Below, piece by piece: positions 45,901-53,028 of a stretch of DNA of 64,000 nt. Every line of letters starts with the position of its first letter. The first letter of the stretch is position 1. Below the pieces are notes generated by a model that was not told the DNA's origin, searched no databases, and was given only the letters and a program-made list of their open reading frames with translations. The position numbers and the translations under genes are program-made. Origin of the DNA: an uncultured Sunxiuqinia sp. (lineage in GTDB: Bacteria > Bacteroidota > Bacteroidia > Bacteroidales > Prolixibacteraceae); NCBI RefSeq assembly GCF_947495665.1, contig NZ_CANLZV010000006.1, forward strand, positions 124,001 to 188,000, read 5' to 3'.

Positions 45901-46648
45901 AATAATGGGAATAATTAGAACTACCGTTATAGTAGAAGAATAGCTGATGATAGCTTGTGCCATCAAGCGTAAAAAACAAGCCATCCAAGTCCTCCGGTGC
46001 CGGTCCGTCAGCTGTAAAACCCCCAACAATAATCTCATTATTTGTATAGTTTGGATACATCGTTAAGGTCGTTTCAAACGAATAGTCTTCGGGTGTAAAA
46101 ATGGCCTTTCCTTGGGCATCAAGCACAAGCGTTAGTTTACTGTTTAATAAGACTGGAGGGGTATTATCAACAACAGTAACCACTGCCGGGACCGAAGTAC
46201 TTTTCCCAGCAGCATCCCGAGCTGTAAGGGTAACGGTATGCTCTCCCAACTGGCTGCAATCAAAAGAAGTAACATCCAGCGTCATTTCAGTAATGCCAAC
46301 ATCATCGAAAGAGCCGGCATCAATCATTTGTGGTGTAAGCGTTGCCCTTCCGTTTTCATCCAGAGCTAAGGAAATGTTCTTCGTTAATACCGTGGGAGGG
46401 GTAAGATCATTCTCCACACGAAGGGCATTCTCCGCAAAGATTCTTGATTTCGATGAACCGATTGCATTAACCAGCAAACGTTCCGTTGAACTTATGGCTT
46501 TTGGCCCAGGTTCGGCACTAACAATCACTCGTTCGTTGGCCGCTAATTTTGTCGTTACGGCAAACAGTAAAAAAAGGCTTACGAAAAAGCCTCTTAAAAT
46601 TGTGTGTCTAAAAGACCTCAGGTCACGTGACAGGTAAAATTCTCTCAT
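36959..46648 (-). CDS. Giant repetitive surface protein with a T9SS sorting tail
   Basis: A 3,229-residue exported protein. A signal peptide (about 1-37) is followed by a short unique linker, then 22 hyalin-repeat-like (HYR) modules at about 77-2,544. Type A (about 81 residues; SSFDCSQLG core), B (about 163; includes the insert with PEDLDGLYFTLDG) and C (about 83; DNCGIQ and DAGENEV) alternate. Then come an HYR module with a large jelly-roll-like insert (2,545-2,768), two plain HYR modules, two other Ig/cadherin-like domains and a type A sorting domain from about 3,140 (VYPNPSRG). The tail predicts export by the type IX system and attachment to the surface. Role (adhesion, mating recognition, capture) is inference. 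Confidence 0.85.
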   Translation of the reverse strand: MREFYLSRDLRSFRHTILRGFFVSLFLLFAVTTKLAANERVIVSAEPGPKAISSTERLLVNAIGSSKSRIFAENALRVENDLTPPTVLTKNISLALDENGRATLTPQMIDAGSFDDVGITEMTLDVTSFDCSQLGEHTVTLTARDAAGKSTSVPAVVTVVDNTPPVLLNSKLTLVLDAQGKAIFTPEDYSFETTLTMYPNYTNNEIIVGGFTADGPAPEDLDGLFFTLDGTSYHQLFFYYNGSSNYSHYFIDTDGSNYALNVQDLFGKEPGEFTLKFTLWKDNCGEVQPDLTPRTFGCEEVGDHPLSLTLTDAQGNSREEMLTITVTDTIHPVFSAQNLTLHFENDAADAITIAPEDLVIWATDNCGIQEPVLSRSTFSPKDAGENNVTVTLSDAHGNTVEQTVVVTVAVPDNTPPVVLTQDITVELDQSGKASIGLEQIDKGSTDNLRITELTLDQSSFDCSQLGNNTVMLTAWDAAGNSASTPAVVTVVDNRAPVLPAKNLTLMLDADGKAVFTPEDFSFEMTFEMYLFPDNLIQINDFKADGLTPEDLDGLYFRLDGSSYHQLFFQWKEGRYSYFSLDTDGDSPTPNPVEIFGKDNGEFTLSISPWYDNCSMQLTASKEVFSCNEVGDHEVTLTATDASGNASSQQTIITVVDNTPPSLSTNNFTIVLDANGKADFTPEDYSFETTLMVYPNVPYNDIHLSGFEANGPAPEDLDGLYFTLNGYTYHQLFFHSKNASRAYYYIDLNRHSTTPNSGDIFGDTSGEHTLNFAPWKDNCGDVQVELSQQEFTCADVGNNEIVLTARDVNGNEATAAITVADTIRPALSVQNFTVNFKSDAAEAITITSADLVVEATDNCGIQEPVLSRSTFSPKDAGANEVIVTLTDTHGNTVEQRTIVTVTAPDDTPPVALAQDITVELEQSGTVNISPEQIDNGSTDNLRITELLLDQSSFDCSQLGEHTVTLTARDAAGNSASATAVVTVIDNLPPALVNSNLTLMLDADGKATFTPEDYSFEVSLTVSPFYSSNQVVIGGFMDGGLTPEDLDGLSFTLDGYTFHRLFLAYNYNSYSYVYNIDKDGYSSTPNARDIFGDTFGEVSFKFALWYDNCGEVQSDLVARTFSCEDLGDNPLPLTLTDAHGNRMEETLTITVTDTIRPVLSVQNFTVNFESDAAEAITITSADLVVEATDNCGIQEPVLSRSTFSPKDAGENEVTVTLTDTHGNTVEQRTIVTVTAPDDTPPVVLTQDLTLELDRSGKASISPEQIDNGSTDNLRITELSLDQSSFDCSQLGNNTVTLTAWDAAGNSSSATALVTVVDKLAPSLPTGNLTLMLDADGKAVLTPEEFSFEMTLEVFPAPANGIEVYGFKAGGLTPEELDGLFFSLDGVTYHQLFFYGKRDEVAAYLIDSNQLGMTPNAQEIFGEAYGEFTLSLTPFYDNCGMQLTVSKEVFSCEEVGDHEITLTATDDSGNESIQQTILTVLDTILPKLTVQNLELALDANGNATISAKDLVVEATDNCGIQDTLLSQSEFSHADEGGNEVIVTLVDVHGNRAEQTAVISIPDLTPPTVLMNNISLDLDETGSATLTPEMIDAGSSDNVGITEMTLDITSFDCSQLGEHTVTLTARDAAGNSASATAVVTVVDNTPPGLSTNNFTIVLDANGKAAFRPEDFSFEMALTVYSASTNSIEIYGFKDDGLVPEDLDGLLFTIDGSTFHQLFLNPHYLGGSYYYIDTDGFNPTLNAQDLFGKAYGEFTLNFASWYDNCGDVQVELSQQEFTCADVGNNEIVLTARDANGNEATAAITVTDTIRPALSVQNFTVNFESDAAEAITITSADLVVEATDNCGIQETVLSRSTFSPKDAGANEVIVTLTDRHGNTVEQRTIVTVTAPDDTPPVALAQDITVELEQSGTVNISPEQIDNGSTDNLRITELTLDQSSFDCSQLGDHTVSLTAWDAAGNSASATAVVTVIDNLPPALVTRNLTLVLDAEGKTVFAPEDHFFEMSLSVYLYYSHNSYNEIVVSGFKDEGPRPEDLDGLYFTLDGSNFYQLFLYHQHSTDSYLYHFDSGTNNSSGNIERIFDETDKEYTLSFALWYDNCGEVLSDLVARTFSCEDLGDNPLPLTLTDSHGNRMEETLTITVTDTIRPVLSVQNFTVNFESDAAEAITITSADLVVEATDVCGTQDTILSRTTFSPTDAGENEVTVTLTDTHGNTVEQRAIVTVTAPDDTPPVALTQNLILELDQSGKASISPEQIDNGSTDNLRITEFSLDQSSFDCSQLGDNTVTLTAWDAAGNSNSGTAVVTVVDNTPPALPSKNLTLMLDADGKAVLRAEDFSFEMTLEVLPFYTDNRVALGGFSPGSPAPGDLDGFYFTLDGSTFHQLFFIRTDYSTSYYYIDTDRYSLTPNAQGIFGKETGEFTLNFIPFYDNCGMQLTASKEVFNCEEVGDHEVTLTATDGSGNESIQQTIITVMDTISPKLTVQPMEATLDADGNATIRAKDLVVEATDNCGIQDTLLSQTVFSQADAGEQEIIVTLVDVHGNSVEQTAVVTIPDIIPPTISLPANSTVASAADQCGARVNYLEEVVDVSVLDANMEVSGSVQWQSFKAGETGRLTKLQLHLNGPVTPMFKLVIFEGTGVAGKNIYSVDYQGESHDRGWLDVSIPYADAPMLMEGASYTFQIEGTNLLFEASYPGVYSEGQYYSSFYSGSYDVDLAFKVSVATGIVALDNSGEVAITQTAGLPSGSVFPLGTTTNTFEFTDWGGNTVQSSFTITVEDQTPPTLVTENISLELDANGAATIKPEDVIIDAMDNCGIGDQVISQTAFDCANLGDNEVLVTVTDQSGNESKATVMVRVVDVTNPAIAQKEAITVIAEPGACSAVVNFDLPVVHDACGASLEQIAGLASGSEFPLGTTELVFRATDNSGNTTTSSFQVNVESINQAPGLDALENLMVPAHQTSVELVLTGIHAGADCEGQRVESIVVDVADPSMVTATQVDYTPGEETARVSLSLAEGQSGETTISIRLKDNGGTANGGLDETQASFTLRLLENQAPEVTGENLTIYVDKNSSVTEDLSANLFSDADEGDRLSYHMSLEDGTTLPAWANFNPESVELTVAPTETELGEHRFKLTATDLSGASASIEVLVVVQIPTGLDELTESMSLKVYPNPSRGMVQVAIQAENSLEVELSVCNLLGQEIHRKSYFLSEPIQLNLSNQMDGVYLIQVKLGTSILTRKVILRK
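40869..41110 (-). repeat. Near-identical copy of 43815-44056
   Basis: This 242-base stretch covers the end of C5 and most of A6 in the reverse frame. It matches 43815-44056 with two single-base differences that I could find, exactly 2,946 bases apart. Confidence 0.85.
43815..44056 (-). repeat. Near-identical copy of 40869-41110
   Basis: Covers the end of C2 and most of A3. Identity to the copy 2,946 bases away points to recent duplication or gene conversion, while the adjoining B inserts differ widely. Confidence 0.85.
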
Positions 46649-46864
46649 ATTTCTAATTTATCACAAAGGGTACAATATGTTATACAGGTAGTTGTGCGCC
46701 AAAATTAGGGCTTATCCATACGAATTGCAGACTGATTATGGGTACAGTTTGGGTACATTCAGCCTAATTTTTTACATTCTTTTTAACAATTACATGAGCA
46801 TAGACTACCCCATCGGAAATTTTATTTTTCTCTTTCGTCGCAAATTGGATAATGAACGTATGCT

Positions 46865-47593
46865 ATGGAAGAACTAGAAATTGAGGATTTAATTTTTCAG
46901 ACGACAGAATGCCGTCAGGAAGCCCTCTTTTTAGTCAGCATAAAAGGGCAGGTCATCACGGCAAATCCATTGGCTGCATCCCTGTTCGGATATCCAGACC
47001 CGAAGGAGCTCATAGGCCTGCCGGTCACCCAACTCGTTCCGGAGGATTTTGCCAAGCTATTTCCGGAGGAAATCCCCCAGGAGCACCTCACTCGTGGAGA
47101 ATTTGTGCCACGAATCAACCGGAAAAAAGATGGCACGCTTTTTCCCACTCAGGTAAAAACCTGCTATGTTTATGCGGGCTCCCAAAAGTTTGTTCAAACC
47201 ACTGTTCGTTTGGAATCACGCCAGGAAACCGACCAGCAACTCATTGAAAGAAGATGCCTGGAGCAAAACATTGCCTTGCTTAAATGCGAACTCAGAAAAG
47301 TTAAAAACACCAGCCTCGCTTTTCAGCATCCTTCACTCAACGAAGCACCAATGAACCCTGTTGAAATTGATTTTCAATTTCGTTCCTGCTTAACAACAAA
47401 ACACAAGAACCTTAACAACAACGACCTGAAGCTGGCATCCTTGATTTTCCTAAATAAGGACTCCCATCAAATCTCAGAAGCACTGGGTATTAGCCTGAAT
47501 GGGGTTTATGTAGCCCGAAAACGTCTTCGAAAAAAACTGGGTCTGGACCGATCTGTTAAGTTAACAGAATACCTGATCAAACTGGTCAAGTAG
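46865..47593 (+). CDS. PAS-domain LuxR-type regulator
   Basis: A 242-residue regulator: an N-terminal PAS domain (about 10-115; LVSIKGQVITANPLAASLFG and RKKDGTLFP are typical) and a C-terminal LuxR/GerE-like helix-turn-helix (about 190-230; ISEALGISLNGVYVARKRLR). No phospho-acceptor receiver domain is present. It is divergent from the giant surface protein gene, with 216 bases between the starts, so it is a candidate regulator of it. The ligand of the PAS domain is unknown. Confidence 0.85.
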   Translation: MEELEIEDLIFQTTECRQEALFLVSIKGQVITANPLAASLFGYPDPKELIGLPVTQLVPEDFAKLFPEEIPQEHLTRGEFVPRINRKKDGTLFPTQVKTCYVYAGSQKFVQTTVRLESRQETDQQLIERRCLEQNIALLKCELRKVKNTSLAFQHPSLNEAPMNPVEIDFQFRSCLTTKHKNLNNNDLKLASLIFLNKDSHQISEALGISLNGVYVARKRLRKKLGLDRSVKLTEYLIKLVK

Positions 47594-47980
47594 AAACGAA
47601 GGAGCTAACATTCATACAAATGCAAGTCCCTCACAACCTTTAACCTCCTTTATTCGTCACTCCAAAATCACCTTTAATTGTTCCCCTTAAATCAATCTCG
47701 GGCCAGGGCCTTTAGTCTGGTAAAAGCGAATACTTCTGTTGCTGAAGCCTTCTTAATAAGTGTTAATACCGGCTATTTACAGGCTGTTAAAAACGCTTAA
47801 TTTTATATTCTGATTAGTCTGAGTTCAAAGAATGTACTATCTTCGCAAACATCAAAAAAACATGAAAATAGAAGCGGTTGATACAAGTGCTTAACAGGAC
47901 TTAGCCTGCATGCCAAGAAAAACGATTTAACAGGCAATCCAAGCGTTTAATTAAACCTCTAAAATAGAAAACTTTAACGA
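47594..47980 (+). other. 387-base gap upstream of the GT117 gene
   Basis: It holds a near-consensus -7 box, TATCTTCG (47838-47845), 135 bases before the GT117 ATG. A ten-codon open frame (47862-47894) follows it, which may be chance. No RNA gene, repeat or clear terminator is visible. Confidence 0.4.
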
Positions 47981-50900
47981 ATGAGAAATTATAAGTTCAT
48001 TAACAATGTTACCGGCTGGCTGGTGTTTTTAGTTGCAGCCGTTGTTTATTTAATGACGATTGAACCGACCACCAGTTTCTGGGACTGTGGTGAATTTATT
48101 ACAACTTCGTATAAACTGGAAGTAGGACACCCACCCGGTGCCCCCTTCTTCATGATTCTCGGACGCTTTTTCACCCTGTTTGCCGACTCGGCCCACGCCG
48201 CCATGATGATCAATGCGCTGTCGGCTCTGGCCAGTGCTTTTACCATCCTGTTTTTATACTGGACCATCACCCACCTGGCGCAAAAACTGGTTAAGAAAGA
48301 AAATGAATACACCACCGGACAAGCCTTGGCCATTATTGGCAGTGGCGTTGTTGGTGCCCTGGCCTATACCTTTTCCGACACCTTCTGGTTTTCGGCTGTT
48401 GAAGGTGAAGTTTATGCCACCTCATCGCTCATTACCGCCATTGTTTTCTGGGCCATTCTGAAATGGGAAAATGTGGCCGATGAACCTCAGGCTAACCGCT
48501 GGATCATTCTGATTGCTTACCTCATGGGGCTTTCCATCGGAGTTCACCTGCTGAACCTGCTGGCTATCCCTGCCATTGTATTTGTCTATTATTTCAAAAA
48601 ATACGAAGTCAGCCGAAACGGAATCATCGCCAGTCTTATCATTTCCATGGTGCTTCTGGGGGTCATTATGTACGGAATTATTCCGGGAGTCATCACCGTG
48701 GCCTCCTGGTTCGAACTGATGTTTGTCAACGGTTTTGGACTTCCATTTAACACCGGTACCATTATTTATGCCCTGCTACTCATTGGACTGATTGTGTATG
48801 GTATTCATTACACCACCAAAAAGAACATGGTGCTTTGGAACACCGTATTAGTAGCTTTCACCGTAATTGTGATCGGCTATTCATCCTTTGCCATGATTGT
48901 AATCCGTTCTTCGGCCAACACACCGATGGATCAGAACAGCCCCGACAATGTTTTCTCATTGTTGAGCTACCTGAACCGCGAACAATATGGCGACCGTCCG
49001 CTGATAACCGGACAGCATTACAACACTCCGCTTGATCCGCAAGCACCTTATGTACAAGGTAAACCCTATTACATCAAGAAGGATGGCAAGTATGTTGTTT
49101 CTGATGTTCGTCAGAAACCGCAATACGATTCGCGTTTCACCACCATCTTCCCCCGCATGTACAGCAGCCAGGCCAACCATATTGAGGACTATAAAAGCTG
49201 GGCGGGCATTGAAGGAAGAACCGTACAAATAACCAACCGGCAAGGGGAGCCAGAAACCATTAAGCTCCCGACTTTTGGCGAGAACCTGCAGTTTTTCCTT
49301 CGCTACCAAGTGGCGCACATGTACCTGCGTTACTTTATGTGGAACTTTGCCGGACGACAAAATGATATTCAAGGGCACGGCGATGTGCTGAGCGGAAACT
49401 GGATAAGCGGCATTCCGTTTATCGATTCCATCCGCTTAGGCAACCAGTCTGATTTGCCCGAAGCGTATGCCAACAACAAAGCGCGCAACACCTATTATTT
49501 CCTGCCATTGTTATTAGGATTGATTGGTGCTTTCTTCCATTACCAGCGCAATAAAAAAGACATGTGGGTGGTTTCCCTCCTGTTTATCCTGACCGGCTTT
49601 GCCATTGTGGTTTACCTAAACCAGTACCCGCACCAGCCGCGTGAACGGGATTATGCCTATGCCGGTTCGTTTTACGCTTTTGCCATCTGGATTGGGTTGG
49701 GGGTAATTGCTCTGGCTGAAAGCCTGAAAAAATGGATGCCCGAAACCGTTAGTGCACTGGCTGTTTCAGTAATCAGTCTGATTCTGGTGCCCGGTATTAT
49801 GGCCAGCGAAAACTGGGATGATCACGACCGTTCAGGCCGCTACACCGCTCGCGACTTTGGAGCCAACTACCTGAACAGCTGCGAACCAAACGGCATCATT
49901 TTCACCAATGGGGATAATGATACCTTTCCCTTGTGGTACAACCAGGAAGTGGAGGGCGTACGGACCGACCTGCGGGTATGCAACCTGAGCTACCTGCAAA
50001 CCGATTGGTACATTGACCAAATGCGTCGCAAGGCTTACGATTCAGAGCCGCTGCCAATCACCTTTACCGAAGACCAGTACGTTCAGGGTAACCGCGATGT
50101 GGTTTACCTGATGGATGATCCGCGCATCAAAGGTGCTGTTGATCTGAAAAAAGCGCTCGACTTTGTTAAAGATGATAATCCAAGAACCAAGCTTGCACAA
50201 GCCGATAATGCCTCGTACATTCCTTCCAGAAGATTGTTCCTGAAAGTGGACAAGGAAGCGGTGATCAAAAACAAAGTTGTTCCCGAATCGCAGTACGACG
50301 CCATTGTGGACACCATCTACATTGATTTTGGCAACAAAAATTACATCACCAAAGATGAGCTGATGGTGCTGGACATGATTGCCAATTCAGACTGGGAACG
50401 GCCAATTTATTATGCCATTACCGTAGGTCGCGACAAATACCTGGGCTTGCAGGATTATTTCCAGCTTGACGGTTTTGCCTACCGCTTTACCCCGGTTAAA
50501 ACCGAGCAATCGGGCATGTATTTCGGAAGCGTCAATACCGACCGGATGTACCAGCATATGATGCACGACTTCAAATGGGGCAACATGAATGACCCGGATG
50601 TTTACATCGATGAAAACAACCAGCGCATGATGATGAACATCCGAAACAACTTCAACCGCCTGGCCGAAAGTCTGGTTCAGGAAGGTAAAAAGGATTCGGC
50701 CATTCAGGTGCTGGATAAAAGCCTGGAGTTGATTCCGCATGAAGTCGTTCCGTACAATTACTTTTCGCTGCAACTGGCCGAGAACTACCTGGCAGCCGGC
50801 GATCTGGAAAAAGGGACAGCCCTTATCCGCGAAATTTATGAATCGTACCAGGAAGAGATGGACTATTTCTTGTCACTTGACTCGAAGTTCATTGTGTCGG

Positions 50901-51040
50901 TAAGTGAAGAAATTCAACGTATCATGTACTTCATGCGCGAAATGAGTCTCATCACCAACAACTATCAGCAAGAAGAGTTATCAAAAGAGATTATACAAAG
51001 TTTTGAAAGCTATTTTCAAGCCTACAGCACCATTAACTAA
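47981..51040 (+). CDS. DUF2723 / GT117 membrane glycosyltransferase
   Basis: A 1,019-residue membrane protein. The first 250 residues carry the DUF2723 core (TSFWDCGEFITTSYKLEVGH and HPPGAPFFMILGR), placed in glycosyltransferase family GT117, with about ten membrane segments in all. A soluble region of about 350 residues follows, and a TPR-like tail (about 880-990). Homologues probably transfer mannose or related sugars from a lipid carrier to proteins. First gene of a run with a NodB-type deacetylase, purD, DUF6427 and a carbamoyltransferase. Confidence 0.85.
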   Translation: MRNYKFINNVTGWLVFLVAAVVYLMTIEPTTSFWDCGEFITTSYKLEVGHPPGAPFFMILGRFFTLFADSAHAAMMINALSALASAFTILFLYWTITHLAQKLVKKENEYTTGQALAIIGSGVVGALAYTFSDTFWFSAVEGEVYATSSLITAIVFWAILKWENVADEPQANRWIILIAYLMGLSIGVHLLNLLAIPAIVFVYYFKKYEVSRNGIIASLIISMVLLGVIMYGIIPGVITVASWFELMFVNGFGLPFNTGTIIYALLLIGLIVYGIHYTTKKNMVLWNTVLVAFTVIVIGYSSFAMIVIRSSANTPMDQNSPDNVFSLLSYLNREQYGDRPLITGQHYNTPLDPQAPYVQGKPYYIKKDGKYVVSDVRQKPQYDSRFTTIFPRMYSSQANHIEDYKSWAGIEGRTVQITNRQGEPETIKLPTFGENLQFFLRYQVAHMYLRYFMWNFAGRQNDIQGHGDVLSGNWISGIPFIDSIRLGNQSDLPEAYANNKARNTYYFLPLLLGLIGAFFHYQRNKKDMWVVSLLFILTGFAIVVYLNQYPHQPRERDYAYAGSFYAFAIWIGLGVIALAESLKKWMPETVSALAVSVISLILVPGIMASENWDDHDRSGRYTARDFGANYLNSCEPNGIIFTNGDNDTFPLWYNQEVEGVRTDLRVCNLSYLQTDWYIDQMRRKAYDSEPLPITFTEDQYVQGNRDVVYLMDDPRIKGAVDLKKALDFVKDDNPRTKLAQADNASYIPSRRLFLKVDKEAVIKNKVVPESQYDAIVDTIYIDFGNKNYITKDELMVLDMIANSDWERPIYYAITVGRDKYLGLQDYFQLDGFAYRFTPVKTEQSGMYFGSVNTDRMYQHMMHDFKWGNMNDPDVYIDENNQRMMMNIRNNFNRLAESLVQEGKKDSAIQVLDKSLELIPHEVVPYNYFSLQLAENYLAAGDLEKGTALIREIYESYQEEMDYFLSLDSKFIVSVSEEIQRIMYFMREMSLITNNYQQEELSKEIIQSFESYFQAYSTIN

Positions 51041-51678
51041 TGCTAAGATTTGACCCAAGAATACGGCCCCCAAAGTTGGCTACCCGCTTTTTTCCTGACG
51101 CTATCTGGCGACTTTCAGGCAGCAAAAAGCAGGTGGTGCTGACCTTTGACGATGGGCCGGTTCCTGAAGTCACTCCCTGGGTTTTAAAGCTGTTGAAAGA
51201 AGAAAATATCAAGGCTTGTTTCTTTTGTGTGGGCGAAAATGTCCAACGGTACCCCGATTTGTACCAGCAAATCAAAGCTGAAGGGCACCAAACCGGCAAT
51301 CACACCTTCAACCACATGCAAGGGTTGAAAAATCCCGACGACACTTTTTTTTCCAATGTTGAAAAAGCAGCTGGGTACATCGACTCTCCCTTTATGCGCC
51401 CTCCTCACGGGTGGATGCGCCAATCGCAATACCGGGAGTTAAACCAGAACTACCAGATTGTAATGTGGGATTTGATTAGCCGTGATTACCAAGCCCAAAT
51501 TGGCCCTGAGGCCGTTGTAAAAAATGTGCTTAACTTTGTGCGCCCGGGATCGGTCCTGATTTTTCACGATTCCATCAAGGCGGAGAAAAACTTAAAACCG
51601 GCATTGCCGGTTGTCATCAGAAAATTAAAAGAAAAAGGATATCAATTTGCCTTACTCCCCGAAAAAGGCAAACAATAA
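51040..51678 (+). CDS. NodB-type polysaccharide deacetylase
   Basis: A 212-residue CE4-fold deacetylase. The TFDDGP motif places the catalytic base at Asp37 and a metal ligand at Asp38; NHTFNH gives His88 and His92, and RPPHGW follows at about 119. It removes acetyl groups from N-acetyl sugars such as those of peptidoglycan or chitin. No clear signal peptide is visible. It starts on the last base of the GT117 stop (TAATG), so the two are probably coupled in translation. Confidence 0.88.
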   Translation: MLRFDPRIRPPKLATRFFPDAIWRLSGSKKQVVLTFDDGPVPEVTPWVLKLLKEENIKACFFCVGENVQRYPDLYQQIKAEGHQTGNHTFNHMQGLKNPDDTFFSNVEKAAGYIDSPFMRPPHGWMRQSQYRELNQNYQIVMWDLISRDYQAQIGPEAVVKNVLNFVRPGSVLIFHDSIKAEKNLKPALPVVIRKLKEKGYQFALLPEKGKQ

Positions 51679-51698
51679 ACAGACAAATTTAAAGGATC

Positions 51699-52970
51699 AT
51701 GTTAAATATTTTACTCGTTGGATCAGGAGGTAGAGAGCATGCCATGGCATGGAAAATCAAGCAATCACCTAAAGTCAATCAATTATTTATTGCCCCCGGA
51801 AATGCCGGAACCGCCGAGTTTGGCGAAAACATTGCTGTAGGTGCTACCGATTTTGAGGCCCTCAAAAAAGTGGTTTTGGAAAAAGCCATCAACCTTGTTG
51901 TGGTGGGTCCTGAAGTCCCTTTGGTGGAAGGCTTGCATGACTTTTTCCTGGCTGATGAAGAACTCAAAAGCATCCGGGTAGTAGGCCCTCAAAAAGCCGG
52001 TGCTTTATTGGAAGGCTCAAAGGATTTCTCGAAAGAGTTCATGGCTCGTCACCAGATTCCAACAGCAAAATACCAAACCGTAACCGCCGACACCCTGGAG
52101 CAAGGACTGGCATTTCTGAAAACCATGCAGGCCCCCTACGTTTTAAAAGCCGACGGGTTGGCAGCTGGTAAAGGCGTGTTGATTATCGACAACCTTCCGG
52201 AAGCAGAAGCTTCACTTAAAACCATGCTTGACGGGCAATTCGGACAAGCCAGCAGCAAGGTGGTTATTGAAGAATTCCTGAGCGGCGTTGAGCTATCCGT
52301 GTTTGCCATTACCGATGGAAAAGATTACCAGATTCTTCCGGAGGCCAAAGACTACAAACGTATTGGAGAAGGCGACACCGGACTTAATACCGGAGGTATG
52401 GGCGCAATCAGTCCCGTTCCGTTTGCTGATGATGCCTTTATGCAAAAAATTGAAGAGCGCATCATTAAACCAACCGTTGAAGGCTTGCAGAAAGACAACA
52501 TTCCTTACAACGGATTTATCTTCTTCGGATTGATCAACTGCGGAGGCGAACCTTATGTTATTGAATACAACGTACGCATGGGCGACCCGGAGACCGAAGC
52601 CGTCATGCTTCGCATCAAATCCGACTTTGTGGCCTTGCTCGAAGCTGCTGCCGATGGCACCATGGCCGAGCAGTCAATCGAAATTGACGAACGTGCTGCC
52701 GTTACGGTTATGCTAGTTTCCGGAGGTTACCCAGGCGATTACGAAAATGGCAAAGTGATGAGTGGCTTCGATCAGGTAGAAAACAGTTTGCTGTTTCATG
52801 CCGGAACCAAGCAAGCAGGCCAGGAAGTTGTTACAGCCGGAGGACGCGTGCTTGCCGTCAGCTCGTACGGAGCAAACCGTCAGGAGGCTTTGGCGCAGTC
52901 GTATGCCAATGCTGAAAAAATTAGTTTTGAGGGCAAATACTATCGCAAAGATCTCGGATTTGACTTGTAA
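51699..52970 (+). CDS. purD: Phosphoribosylamine-glycine ligase
   Basis: A 423-residue ATP-grasp enzyme that makes glycinamide ribonucleotide in purine synthesis. The N-terminal NILLVGSGGREHAMAWK, the ATP-grasp core with KADGLAAGKGV, and EYNVRMGDPETEAVM near 290 are all present. Length is standard. It sits between the deacetylase and the DUF6427 gene on the same strand, likely by operon assembly rather than shared function. Confidence 0.95.
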   Translation: MLNILLVGSGGREHAMAWKIKQSPKVNQLFIAPGNAGTAEFGENIAVGATDFEALKKVVLEKAINLVVVGPEVPLVEGLHDFFLADEELKSIRVVGPQKAGALLEGSKDFSKEFMARHQIPTAKYQTVTADTLEQGLAFLKTMQAPYVLKADGLAAGKGVLIIDNLPEAEASLKTMLDGQFGQASSKVVIEEFLSGVELSVFAITDGKDYQILPEAKDYKRIGEGDTGLNTGGMGAISPVPFADDAFMQKIEERIIKPTVEGLQKDNIPYNGFIFFGLINCGGEPYVIEYNVRMGDPETEAVMLRIKSDFVALLEAAADGTMAEQSIEIDERAAVTVMLVSGGYPGDYENGKVMSGFDQVENSLLFHAGTKQAGQEVVTAGGRVLAVSSYGANRQEALAQSYANAEKISFEGKYYRKDLGFDL

Positions 52971-53028
52971 AGTTCTCCTCCACAACCCGCGATAAAAAAG
53001 GAAAGAGACATCCAACCACTGCTAATTT

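Larger units (their letters stand above)
39015..46418 (-). repeat. In-gene higher-order repeat array (A-B-C modules)
   Basis: The order is A1-B1-C1-A2-B2-B3-C2-A3-B4-C3-A4-B5-C4-A5-B6-C5-A6-B7-C6-A7-B8-C7. B modules cycle through three subtypes by their C-terminal half: alpha (B1, B4, B7; CGEV...DL.ART), beta (B2, B5, B8; MQLTASKEVF), gamma (B3, B6; VQVELSQQEF). C and A modules also follow this cycle. Period of the higher-order unit is 2,946 bp. One C-A pair is missing between B2 and B3. Confidence 0.85.

Noticed and set aside
36959-46648. CRISPR-like or non-coding tandem repeats
   Set aside because: The repeats are long, in one continuous reading frame, and code for HYR-type modules; no short repeat-spacer pattern is present.
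36959-46648. Diversity-generating retroelement acting on the B inserts
   Set aside because: No reverse transcriptase, no template repeat and no adenine-biased difference pattern were seen in the window.
47862-47894. Ten-codon leader peptide before the GT117 gene
   Set aside because: It begins with ATG after a -7-like box, but no attenuator hairpin follows and ten codons are expected by chance.
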